Shown here: one piece after another, positions 1 through 7,751 of the stretch
Layout: each line of letters begins with the position of its first letter
Position numbering within the stretch: position 1 is the first letter of the stretch
DNA from: Billgrantia endophytica
GTDB taxonomy: Bacteria > Pseudomonadota > Gammaproteobacteria > Pseudomonadales > Halomonadaceae
Assembly (NCBI RefSeq): GCF_002879615.1
Contig: NZ_PNRF01000037.1
Coordinates: 1 to 64,000 of the forward strand
Direction of reading: 5' to 3'
Length of the DNA: 64,000 nt
Made by a program: the position numbers and the translations under genes
The notes under the pieces: model-generated
Told to the model about the DNA's origin: nothing
The model's database searches: none
The model's input: the letters and a program-made list of their open reading frames with translations, nothing else

Positions 1-175
1 GATAATCGCCAACGCAGCGGCCTCCGCCGGGCGCCTGCGGCGCCGGTCGCGACGCAGAGCGGCGCTCCAACAGGGTGGGGGAAACAAGGCTGTGGGAGGA
101 CGATTTATCGCACGACCGCGGTGTTGCCCCGCCTTGGCGATAGTTGCCAGCGCAGCAGCGCTTCGGTAGTCGCTA
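1..175. repeat. REP-like intergenic repeat, copy 1
   Basis: This stretch shares a series of segments, in the same order, with the repeat cluster near 37.2-37.6 kb: a GATAA...CGCC start, a GGCGCC palindrome followed by GGTCGCGA, the string GCGCTCCAACAG, then GGAGGACGATTTATCG and CACGACCGCGGTGTTGCC. The CGAT/ATCG part can fold into a short hairpin. No credible reading frame covers it. It is a non-coding palindromic repeat, probably truncated at its left end by the window edge. Confidence 0.7.
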
Positions 176-186
176 TGTTCGAACAT

Positions 187-226
187 GAAAAAACACCCCG
201 ACGAGTCGTTTCGTCGAGGCGTTTTT
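187..226. terminator. Bidirectional terminator after mdh
   Basis: A run of A is followed by an inverted repeat (CCGACGA facing TCGTCGAGG) and then GTTTTT. Read on the minus strand it is a GC stem followed by a T-run, 20 to 60 bases past the mdh stop codon, so it should end mdh transcription. The T-run on the plus strand makes it potentially bidirectional. Confidence 0.75.
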
Positions 227-244
227 GTCGGTGATCGGGAGAGA

Positions 245-1219
245 TCAGCCCAGCAGGTGTTCGACGGCGGCGCGTTCTTCACGCAGTTCGTCTTCGGTGG
301 CTTTCATGCGGCCGCGGCTGAAGTCGTCCACGTCGAGTCCCTGAACGATCTCGTAGTCGCCGTTCTGGCACCGCACCGGGTAGGAGTAGATGATGCCCTT
401 CTCGATGCCGTAGCTGCCATCGGAGGGAATCGCCATGCTGACGACGCCGTTGGCGCCCAGCGCCCAGTCGCGCATGTGGTCGATGGCGGAAGAGGCGGCA
501 GACGCAGCGGAAGAGGCGCCACGCGCCTTGATGATGGCGGCACCGCGCTGCTGCACGTCGGGGATGAAGGTGTTCTCGTACCAGTCGCGCTCGACCAGAT
601 CGAAAGCGGCCTTGCCGTCCACCTTGCAGTGGGCCAGGTCCGGATACTGGGTCGCGCTGTGGTTGCCCCAGATGATCATGTTCTCGACGTCGGTGACACG
701 CTTGCCGGTCTTCTGGGCCAGTTGGGTCAGGGCGCGGTTGTGATCCAGGCGCGTCATGGCGGTAAACTGACGCGGGTTCAGGTCCGGCGCATTGCAGGAT
801 GCGATGAGGGCGTTGGTGTTGGCGGGGTTGCCCACCACCAGGACACGCACGTTGCGGCTGGCGTTGTCGTTCAGGGCCTTGCCCTGCACGGAGAAGATCG
901 CGGCGTTGGCTTCGAGCAGGTCCTTGCGCTCCATGCCGGGGCCACGCGGACGGGCGCCGACCAGCAGGGCGAAGTCGGCGTCCTTGAACGCGACATTGGG
1001 GTCGTCGGTGGCGACGATGTCCTGCACCAGCGGGAAGGCGCAATCGTTCACTTCCATGACGACGCCGTTCAGCGCGTCCATGGCCGGCGTGATCTCGAGC
1101 AGCTGGAGAATGACGGGCTGATCCGGGCCCAGCATGTCGCCTGCCGCGATACGGAAGATAAGGGAGTAGCTGATCTGGCCAGCACCGCCGGTAATGGCAA
1201 TACGTACGGGATCTTTCAT
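245..1219 (-). CDS. mdh: Malate dehydrogenase
   Basis: NAD-dependent malate dehydrogenase, interconverting malate and oxaloacetate in the TCA cycle (cytoplasm). The N-terminus carries the Rossmann nucleotide motif GGAGQIS. Substrate-binding arginines lie in GARPRGPG (about R90, R92) and TRLDHNR (R157), and the catalytic Asp-His pair is D159 and H187 in GNHS. At 324 residues it matches the cytosolic-like group of bacterial malate dehydrogenases rather than the shorter E. coli type. Two ATG codons are adjacent. AAGGAG lies 2 nt before the first and 5 nt before the second, so the second (1219) is chosen. It is monocistronic, with its own promoter and terminator. Confidence 0.95.
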   Translation of the reverse strand: MKDPVRIAITGGAGQISYSLIFRIAAGDMLGPDQPVILQLLEITPAMDALNGVVMEVNDCAFPLVQDIVATDDPNVAFKDADFALLVGARPRGPGMERKDLLEANAAIFSVQGKALNDNASRNVRVLVVGNPANTNALIASCNAPDLNPRQFTAMTRLDHNRALTQLAQKTGKRVTDVENMIIWGNHSATQYPDLAHCKVDGKAAFDLVERDWYENTFIPDVQQRGAAIIKARGASSAASAASSAIDHMRDWALGANGVVSMAIPSDGSYGIEKGIIYSYPVRCQNGDYEIVQGLDVDDFSRGRMKATEDELREERAAVEHLLG

Positions 1220-1300
1220 CATTGCTCCTTCGGATTGGTCGCCGTGAGGATGAGCCGGATGGCATGACAGCCATCCCCGGCTCGGATTCGGAACGCGTGA

Positions 1301-1329
1301 ATGGTATGCCTGCGGTGCACAAAACTCAA
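1301..1329 (-). promoter_or_regulatory. Predicted sigma-70 promoter for mdh
   Basis: On the minus strand TTGAGT (1329-1324) is followed after exactly 17 bases by TACCAT (1306-1301), about 80 bases before the mdh start. Each hexamer matches the sigma-70 consensus at four of six positions with ideal spacing. Predicted by eye only. Confidence 0.5.
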
Positions 1330-1560
1330 TCCGACCTCCGGCTAGGCAGCCTGCCTGGCCGCGGCCGGGGTCCGTCCATGGGGGCTGTCAGGCGTGAAAG
1401 GGTGTTTTTTTGGTTTCCATGACGAAACAAATCGATAGAAATTGGCCCAAGACCCGGTTTTCACAGTAGATTGGTGCTGGCCGATCGGTCTCTACGCCTG
1501 CGCGATGCCGTGCTCGTTCGCAGTTCAGGTCAAAGTTCACGTCAACCCATGGAAGGCCGC
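1330..1560. other. Intergenic region, mdh to efflux operon
   Basis: Together with the mdh leader this forms a 338-base divergent gap. It contains a T-rich stretch near 1405-1413 and must hold the promoter of the efflux operon, but I cannot pick convincing -35 and -10 boxes for the plus strand. No additional gene or RNA is supported here. Confidence 0.4.
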
Positions 1561-2658
1561 ATGCCAAGACGTCCCCCTCTTTCCTACCTGCTGGCCGCCG
1601 CCCTGCTGCTGGCACTCTTGCTGTGGCTGGCATTAGGCGACCTGCAGCGTTTCCAGACGTCGGCGCCACCAGGCGACCCCGCGCCGGAGGATACGCCGAC
1701 CCGCGTCGAATACCGGCTCATCCAGGCGGTGCCGCATACGCCGCGGCTGGTGGCTCAGGGCCAGCTGGAGGCCGTCCGGGAGGTGGAGCTCCGCAGCCGC
1801 CAGGCCGGGCGGGTGTCCGAGCTTCCGATCACGCAGGGAACCAGCGTGGAGGCCGGCGATGCCTTGTTGAGGCTGGCACCGGATGCCCTGGAGGCACAGC
1901 TGTCCAGGGCCGAGGATCAATTGACCCTGGCACGAGCCGAACTGGCCGGTGCCGAGGGCCTGCGCCAGCGCGAGCTGATTTCGCAGCCCGAGCTCTTGCG
2001 CCTGCAGAGCAGCGTCAGCATGGCCGCCGCCGATGTGGCCGAGCTGCGCCATACCCTGGATGAGACGCGGCCCATCGCTCCCTTCGATGGCGTGCTCGAC
2101 CGCCTGGACGTGGAGCTGGGCGAGGTACTGCAGATTGGCGAGGTCTACGGCCGGCTGGTCGATGACCGTCAGCTCATCGCCAGCGCCTGGGTTTCCCAGC
2201 GCGATGCCCTGGCGCTCGACCCCGGCCTGCCCGTCGAGGTGCGCCTGCTGGATGGCTCTGTCCTTCCCGGCGAGCTGACCCATGTGGCCAGCCGCGCCGA
2301 CGATGCGACCCGTTCCTATTACGTCGAAGCCGCCCTCGACAATCCGGAGCGCCGCCGGGTCGCCGGCGCCAGTGCCACCCTGACCATTACCCTGGCCGAG
2401 CGCGATGTCCACCGCTTCTCTTCCGCGCTGCTGGAGCTGGACAACGAGGGCAGGCTGAAAGTGAAGCATCTGGACGACGACGACAGGGTGGTGAGTTCTC
2501 CTGTCAGCCTGGTGGAGGCCGACACCCGGGAAGTGCACGTGACCGGCCTGCCCGAGACGATTCGCCTGATCACCCTCGGCGGCGGGTTCGTCGTGGAGGG
2601 TGACCGTGTCATGGCGGTACCTCTCGAGCAGGACGAGGCGGCACGGGAGACTCCCTGA
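1561..2658 (+). CDS. RND efflux periplasmic adaptor subunit
   Basis: Membrane-fusion (adaptor) protein of a tripartite RND pump, bridging the inner-membrane permease to an outer-membrane channel. The 365-residue protein has an N-terminal hydrophobic anchor (about residues 8-26). A lipoyl-like segment follows (VELRSRQAGRVSEL...VEAGDALLRL), then an alpha-hairpin rich in Leu, Ala and Glu, and beta-barrel domains. The ATG at 1561 is chosen because GGAAGG lies 4 nt upstream and the membrane anchor follows directly; an in-frame ATG at 1549 is the alternative. The permease gene follows after 2 nt. No outer-membrane channel gene is adjacent, so a shared TolC-like protein is probably used. The substrate is unknown. 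Confidence 0.88.
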   Translation: MPRRPPLSYLLAAALLLALLLWLALGDLQRFQTSAPPGDPAPEDTPTRVEYRLIQAVPHTPRLVAQGQLEAVREVELRSRQAGRVSELPITQGTSVEAGDALLRLAPDALEAQLSRAEDQLTLARAELAGAEGLRQRELISQPELLRLQSSVSMAAADVAELRHTLDETRPIAPFDGVLDRLDVELGEVLQIGEVYGRLVDDRQLIASAWVSQRDALALDPGLPVEVRLLDGSVLPGELTHVASRADDATRSYYVEAALDNPERRRVAGASATLTITLAERDVHRFSSALLELDNEGRLKVKHLDDDDRVVSSPVSLVEADTREVHVTGLPETIRLITLGGGFVVEGDRVMAVPLEQDEAARETP

Positions 2659-2660
2659 CC

Positions 2661-5600
2661 ATGCGCACTCTGATCGAAGCCGCCATGGACCGGTCGCGCA
2701 CCACGCTACTGGTGCTCGTCTCGCTGCTGCTGGCGGGACTGGCCTCCTGGCAGGCGATACCCAAGGAAGCCAACCCGGACATTGCGATCCCGATCATTTA
2801 CGTCGCTCTGTCACTGGAGGGGGTCAGCCCGGAGGATGGCGAACGACTGCTGGTTCGACCCATGGAGCAGGAGTTGCGCACCATCCAGGGGGTCAGAAAG
2901 ATGACGGCTCTGTCGAGCGAAGGCCACGCTGCCGTGACCCTGGAGTTCGATGCCGGTTTCGATCCCCGGCAGGCGCTGGCCGACGTGCGCGAGAAGGTCG
3001 ATATCGCCAGCGCCGAACTGCCCGAAGAAGCGGATGAACCCCGGGTGTTCGAGGTCAACGTGGGCCTGTTTCCGGTGCTGTCGCTTGGCATTTCCGGCCC
3101 CCTGGAAGAAGTCCAGCGCCTCGCCATCGCCCGCCAGCTCCAGGATGCCATGGAGGGTATCCCCGAGGTCCTCGAAGTGGATATCGGTGGCGAGCGTGAA
3201 GAGATGCTGGAGATCGTTCTCGACCCCCTGGTGCTGGACAGTTATGGCGTCGATTTCGATGACCTGTTCAGCCTGATCAGCCGCAATAACCGGCTGGTGG
3301 CGGCGGGCAGCCTGGATACCGGTGCCGGCCGCGCCCCGATCAAGGTGCCGGGTGTGATCGAGTCGCTGGAAGATGTCATGGGCATGCCGGTCAAGGTCGA
3401 TGGCGACCGGGTCGTGACCTTTGCGGATGTCGCCTGGATTCACCCCAGCTTCAAGGACCCCGATGGGTTTGCGCGCATCGACGACGAGCCCGCCATGGTA
3501 CTGGAAATCGCCAAGCGCGCCGGGGCCAACCTGATCGCCACCATCGCGAGCGTTCGCGGCATACTGGATGAGGCCGCGCCATTGCTACCCGACGAGCTCA
3601 CCATTACGACCATCATGGATCAGTCCGAAACCGTCGAGGAGATGCTATCGGAACTGCTCAACAACGTCGTGACCGCCGTGGTGCTGGTGTTGGTGGTCAT
3701 ACTGGCCGTCATGGGACTGCGCTCGGCGCTATTGGTGGGGCTGACCATTCCGGGGGCCTTTCTCACCGGCATCCTGCTGATCTGGGCGGTCGGCTACACG
3801 CTCAACATCGTGGTGCTGTTCTCTCTGATCCTGGTCGGCGGCATGCTGGTGGACGGCGCCATCGTGGTCAGCGAGCTGGCCGACCGCAACCTGCGCGAAG
3901 GGCAGTCTCCACGCGACGCCTGGGTCAATGCGGCTTCACGAATGAGCTGGCCGGTGATCGCCGCCACCGCCACCACCATTGCCGTGTTCATACCGCTGCT
4001 GTTCTGGCCCGGCGTGGTAGGCGAATTCATGAAATATCTACCCGCCACGGTGATCCTGTGCCTGCTGGCCTCGCTTGCCATGGCGCTGATCTTCCTGCCC
4101 ACCCTGGGCGGCCTGTTCAGTGCCCGCACGACCCGGCCCAGCCGTGGCGATGAACTGATCACGGGCGGCGGGCGTCTCTACCGTGCCGTGCTGGCCCGCC
4201 TGCTGGCCTGGCCAGGCATGACACTGCTGCTCACTCTGCTGCTGATGGCGGTGATCTTCACCGGCTACGGGCGCTTCAATCACGGCGTGGAATTCTTCCC
4301 GGCCGTCGAGCCGGATACGGCCCAGGTCATCGTCCGCGCCCGGGGGGACTATTCCACCATGGAGAAGGATGCCATCGTGCGCCGCGTAGAGGCACGCCTG
4401 GCAGGCATGAGCGAGGTGCAGGCGCTCTATGCCCGCTCCTATGGCATTCCCGATGAGCAGGTCGGCAACGACGTGATCGGCGTGGTGCAGTTCCAGTTGA
4501 TCGACTGGCAGCAGCGCCGGCCCGCCCGACTCATCATGGCCGAAATGGCGGAACGCACGGCAGACCTGCCCGGCGTGGTCATGGAGTTTCGTGAACAGCA
4601 GGAGGGGCCCGGCGCCGGCAAGCCCATCGTGCTGGAGATCAGCGCCCAGGACCCGGCCGACGGGGATGCCGCCGTTACCCTCATTCGCAGTGCCATGGAA
4701 CGCCTTGGTGGCTTCCGCGACATCGAGGACAACCGCAGCCTGCCCGGTATCGAGTGGCGCATGCAGGTGGACCGCGAGGCCGCCGCGCGCCTGGGCACCG
4801 ATGTGGCGGCCGTAGGCAGTGCCGTGCAACTCATCACCACCGGCCTGCAGGTCGCCAGCTATCGGCCGGCCCATGCCCCCGATGAAGTGGACATCCGCGT
4901 TCGCCTGCCCCAGACCTGGCGAACCCTGGACCAGTTGGACCGACTGACGCTGAACACGACTCGAGGCCAGGTGCCTGTTTCGCACTTTGCCAGCCTGGAA
5001 CCGGCACCCAAGGTGGGTACCCTGCATCGTATCGATGGGCTCAGGGCCATCACCCTGGAGGCGGACGTGGCCGCCGGCTACCGACCCGACGAGCGGCTGA
5101 GGGCATTGCTGGAATCGGTGCAAGCACTGCCCGATGGCGTTCAGGTCAACGTGGCCGGAGAGCAGGAGGATCAGGAAGAAGCCAGCCGATTCCTGATCAC
5201 GGCGTTCTTCGTGGCGATCGGCCTGATGGCCCTCATCCTGGTGACCCAGTTCAACAGCCTCTATCAGGCGGCCCTGGTGATGTCGGCCATCGTGTTCTCG
5301 ACGGCCGGTGTCCTGATGGGCCTGCTCGTCAACGGCCAGCCCTTCGGTATCGTCATGGTGGGGATGGGTATCATCGCCCTGGCGGGCATCGTGGTGAACA
5401 ACAATATCGTGCTGATCGACACCTACAATCAATTGCGCCGCGAAGGTCTGAGCCCCGGAGAGGCAGCCCTCGAGGCAGGCGGCCTGCGCCTGCGACCGGT
5501 GCTGCTTACCGCTATCACCACGGTGCTGGGGCTGATGCCGATGGTGCAGGGAATCAACGTCAACCTGTTCGCCCCCAGCCTGGGGATCGGCGCTCCCTCG

Positions 5601-5789
5601 ACCCAGTGGTGGACCCAGCTTTCCAGCGCCATCGCCGGCGGCCTGGCATTCGCCACCGGGCTGACGCTACTGCTGACCCCCTGCATGCTGGTGCTGGGTA
5701 AAGACAGGCGCGCCGGGGAGCCTGTGGGTGAAGCCACACATCGCGGCGCGCCTGCCTCACGGAACGGTGACGAGGAGTCCGGCCGATGA
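2661..5789 (+). CDS. RND efflux transporter permease subunit
   Basis: Proton-driven inner-membrane pump of 1042 residues, normal for the AcrB/hydrophobe-exporter superfamily. It starts with a transmembrane helix and the family phrase IPKEANPDIAIP (AcrB-like YPTIAPP region), followed by two large periplasmic loops and twelve expected membrane helices. The transmembrane-4 motif reads LVDGAIVV, where classic drug exporters have Asp-Asp, so only one of the two proton-relay aspartates is present. This is common in the divergent RND subgroup and argues against calling it a plain multidrug pump. Its last four bases (ATGA) overlap the start of the chromate transporter, so translation is probably coupled. 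Substrate unknown. Confidence 0.88.
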   Translation: MRTLIEAAMDRSRTTLLVLVSLLLAGLASWQAIPKEANPDIAIPIIYVALSLEGVSPEDGERLLVRPMEQELRTIQGVRKMTALSSEGHAAVTLEFDAGFDPRQALADVREKVDIASAELPEEADEPRVFEVNVGLFPVLSLGISGPLEEVQRLAIARQLQDAMEGIPEVLEVDIGGEREEMLEIVLDPLVLDSYGVDFDDLFSLISRNNRLVAAGSLDTGAGRAPIKVPGVIESLEDVMGMPVKVDGDRVVTFADVAWIHPSFKDPDGFARIDDEPAMVLEIAKRAGANLIATIASVRGILDEAAPLLPDELTITTIMDQSETVEEMLSELLNNVVTAVVLVLVVILAVMGLRSALLVGLTIPGAFLTGILLIWAVGYTLNIVVLFSLILVGGMLVDGAIVVSELADRNLREGQSPRDAWVNAASRMSWPVIAATATTIAVFIPLLFWPGVVGEFMKYLPATVILCLLASLAMALIFLPTLGGLFSARTTRPSRGDELITGGGRLYRAVLARLLAWPGMTLLLTLLLMAVIFTGYGRFNHGVEFFPAVEPDTAQVIVRARGDYSTMEKDAIVRRVEARLAGMSEVQALYARSYGIPDEQVGNDVIGVVQFQLIDWQQRRPARLIMAEMAERTADLPGVVMEFREQQEGPGAGKPIVLEISAQDPADGDAAVTLIRSAMERLGGFRDIEDNRSLPGIEWRMQVDREAAARLGTDVAAVGSAVQLITTGLQVASYRPAHAPDEVDIRVRLPQTWRTLDQLDRLTLNTTRGQVPVSHFASLEPAPKVGTLHRIDGLRAITLEADVAAGYRPDERLRALLESVQALPDGVQVNVAGEQEDQEEASRFLITAFFVAIGLMALILVTQFNSLYQAALVMSAIVFSTAGVLMGLLVNGQPFGIVMVGMGIIALAGIVVNNNIVLIDTYNQLRREGLSPGEAALEAGGLRLRPVLLTAITTVLGLMPMVQGINVNLFAPSLGIGAPSTQWWTQLSSAIAGGLAFATGLTLLLTPCMLVLGKDRRAGEPVGEATHRGAPASRNGDEESGR

Positions 5790-6979
5790 GCCATGCGCCT
5801 CCTGCCGGGCGCATCGGCGAGGTCTTCGGTGCCTTTCTGCTGCTGGGCCTGACCTCCTTCGGCGGCCCCATTGCCCACCTCGGCTACTTTCGCACCGAGT
5901 TCGTGGAGCGGCGGCGCTGGCTCACCGAACACGCGTATGCCGACCTGGTGGCGCTGTGCCAGTTCCTGCCTGGGCCCGCCAGTAGCCAGGTGGGTTTCGC
6001 CCTGGGGCTGATGCGCGCCGGTCCCTGGGGCGCAGCGGCGGCCTGGGCGGCCTTCACCCTGCCCTCGGCCATCGTGCTGGTGCTGTTCGCCTTGGGGGCT
6101 GCCGTGCTTGATGGCCCCGTCAGCCAGGGTGTCATCCACGGCCTCAAGGTGACGGCGGTGGCCATCGTCGCCCACGCCGTGTGGGGCATGGCGCGCAGCC
6201 TGTGCCCCGACCGGCAACGCGCCGGCATCGCCCTGGCCGCAGTATTCACCGTGGTACTGGTCAGCGGTCCGTTGGGGCAAGTAGCCGCCATCGTGATCGG
6301 CGCCCTGGCCGGTATGGCGCTGTGTCGGGCCCATGCCGAGGCCGGCGTGCACGAGCTGCCGCTGCCCGTCTCCACCCGCGCCGGTCACTTGGCGGGGCTC
6401 GCCTTCGTCGTCCTGCTGACCGGCCTGCCGTTACTCGCCTGGGTCAGCCCCTCCGCAACCCTGGCGGTCATGGATGCCTTCTATCGCGCCGGCGCCCTGG
6501 TATTCGGCGGTGGGCATGTCGTGCTGCCGCTGCTGGAGGCCGAGGTGGTGCAATCCGGCTGGGTGGGTGCGGACGAGTTCCTGACAGGCTATGGCGCCGC
6601 CCAGGCCGTGCCGGGGCCGTTGTTCACCTTTGCCTCCTATCTGGGCGCGGTGATGGCGCCGCTCGGCGGCAGCCTGTTCGGTGCCACCCTGGCGCTGGTG
6701 ATGGTCTTCCTGCCCGGGATGCTGCTGCTGCTGGCAGTACTGCCCCACTGGAACCGATTCCGCCGCTGGGACAGCGCGCAGGCACTGATGCGCGGTGCCA
6801 ATGCGGCAGTGGTGGGCATTCTGGGCGCCGCCCTCTATCAGCCGGTCTGGACCGGCGCCATTCTCGGCCCCCGCGAGTTCGCCCTGGCGCTGACCGGGTT
6901 TCTCCTGCTCAGCGTCTGGAAACTGCCCGCCTGGGCGGTGGTCGTCATTCTTGCCGGTGGCGGCCTTCTCATCGCCTAA
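5786..6979 (+). CDS. chrA: Chromate transporter, ChrA family (two-domain)
   Basis: Inner-membrane protein of the CHR superfamily, which exports chromate and in some members moves sulfate-like anions. The 397 residues contain two homologous halves. Each has a Gly-rich motif (LTSFGGPIAHLGYF near residue 20; ALVFGGGHVVLPLL near residue 240) and a conserved LPGP/VPGP turn (CQFLPGPASSQ and AQAVPGPLFTF). This is the typical long-chain ChrA arrangement. Start and stop overlap with the RND permease gene (ATGA) puts it in the efflux operon, suggesting combined defence against toxic ions or compounds. Chromate as substrate is inferred from family membership only. Confidence 0.88.
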   Translation: MSHAPPAGRIGEVFGAFLLLGLTSFGGPIAHLGYFRTEFVERRRWLTEHAYADLVALCQFLPGPASSQVGFALGLMRAGPWGAAAAWAAFTLPSAIVLVLFALGAAVLDGPVSQGVIHGLKVTAVAIVAHAVWGMARSLCPDRQRAGIALAAVFTVVLVSGPLGQVAAIVIGALAGMALCRAHAEAGVHELPLPVSTRAGHLAGLAFVVLLTGLPLLAWVSPSATLAVMDAFYRAGALVFGGGHVVLPLLEAEVVQSGWVGADEFLTGYGAAQAVPGPLFTFASYLGAVMAPLGGSLFGATLALVMVFLPGMLLLLAVLPHWNRFRRWDSAQALMRGANAAVVGILGAALYQPVWTGAILGPREFALALTGFLLLSVWKLPAWAVVVILAGGGLLIA

Positions 6980-6985
6980 AAAGAA

Positions 6986-7013
6986 TGCCCCGGGGCTTAT
7001 ACCCTCGGGGCGT
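6986..7013. terminator. Hairpin terminator between chrA and rsd
   Basis: GCCCCGGGG and CCCTCGGGGC form a stem of about nine pairs between two convergent genes. On the minus strand the stem is followed by ATTCTTTTT, making it a good rho-independent terminator for rsd. On the plus strand only GTT follows, so it may work less well for the efflux operon. Confidence 0.75.
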
Positions 7014-7040
7014 TCCAGGTTCCGCGATACGCGAGCCCCT

Positions 7041-7532
7041 TCACGGGGCGTTGGTAGCGGCGGCCTTTGGTGTATGGGCGGCGTGCAACCGGGCAATCAA
7101 CTGGTCTTCCAGGGCGAAACGTTCGGTCAGCCCCTTGGCCAGGCGGTCGAGCCAGGCAGGCAGGCGTGGCAGGAAGTGCTGGCAGCGTACCGGCGTGGAG
7201 TAGTCGGCATCGAAGGAGAGCACCAGTTCCGTGGACATGTCCAGGCGCTCGAGCAGCTTTGCGGCGATGATCAGCGCATCGTGATCCTCGAAGGCATTCG
7301 CTTCCTCGCGCAGTTGAGGGTATATCTCGAAGTGACCGGCGCTGATGTAATCCATCAACAGCTCGCTGAAGCGATCGATCTGCATCTTGCTTACCGCTTC
7401 GAGCTCTGCATCACAGGCCTCCTTGAGCTCGACAAAGCTCACCAGCAGCTCGCGACGCTCATCAAGCCATCGGTCGATCAGCTGGTGTACGCCACCCCAG
7501 CGCTCCCGAGCACTCTTGCAGTCTTCCAGCAT
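7041..7532 (-). CDS. rsd: Rsd/AlgQ family regulator of sigma D
   Basis: Anti-sigma factor that binds the housekeeping sigma-70 (RpoD) and favours use of alternative sigma factors in stationary phase; in pseudomonads the orthologue AlgQ affects alginate and siderophore genes. The 163-residue all-helical protein starts MLEDCKSARERWGGVHQLID, the signature N-terminus of the family, and contains the conserved FCE/LVEY-like helix region around residues 50-70. GGAAGGAGG lies 5 nt before the ATG, so the start is secure. The gene is transcribed alone, convergent with chrA and divergent from the aromatic-acid island. Confidence 0.9.
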   Translation of the reverse strand: MLEDCKSARERWGGVHQLIDRWLDERRELLVSFVELKEACDAELEAVSKMQIDRFSELLMDYISAGHFEIYPQLREEANAFEDHDALIIAAKLLERLDMSTELVLSFDADYSTPVRCQHFLPRLPAWLDRLAKGLTERFALEDQLIARLHAAHTPKAAATNAP

Positions 7533-7652
7533 GTTCGCCTCCTTCCCTAGTGAAGCCGGGGCCCTGCCAGGCCCGAAACCACAGACTCGCCCTTGCCGAG
7601 CGCGGTGTCAATCCTACCGACGACGGGAATGCCCATGCTCTAAACCTAAATC

Positions 7653-7710
7653 TTTCAATCTTGAAACTTTATGCTTGAACTAACTGTCTCGCGTGCCTAG
7701 TCTTCAAGAC
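7653..7710. promoter_or_regulatory. Candidate operators and promoter of the aromatic-acid operon
   Basis: Two dyads precede the catabolic operon. TTTCAA-TC-TTGAAA (7653-7666) is a perfect 14-bp palindrome and GTCTT-C-AAGAC (7700-7710) an 11-bp one. Between them TTGAAC (7675-7680) and TAGTCT (7698-7703), 17 bases apart, could be a weak promoter. A MarR regulator is encoded inside the operon and is the natural candidate to bind here. This is inference from symmetry and position. Confidence 0.4.
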
Positions 7711-7751
7711 AGCCAATAACAAACAACATGACCAGTGGATGATCACGACCC

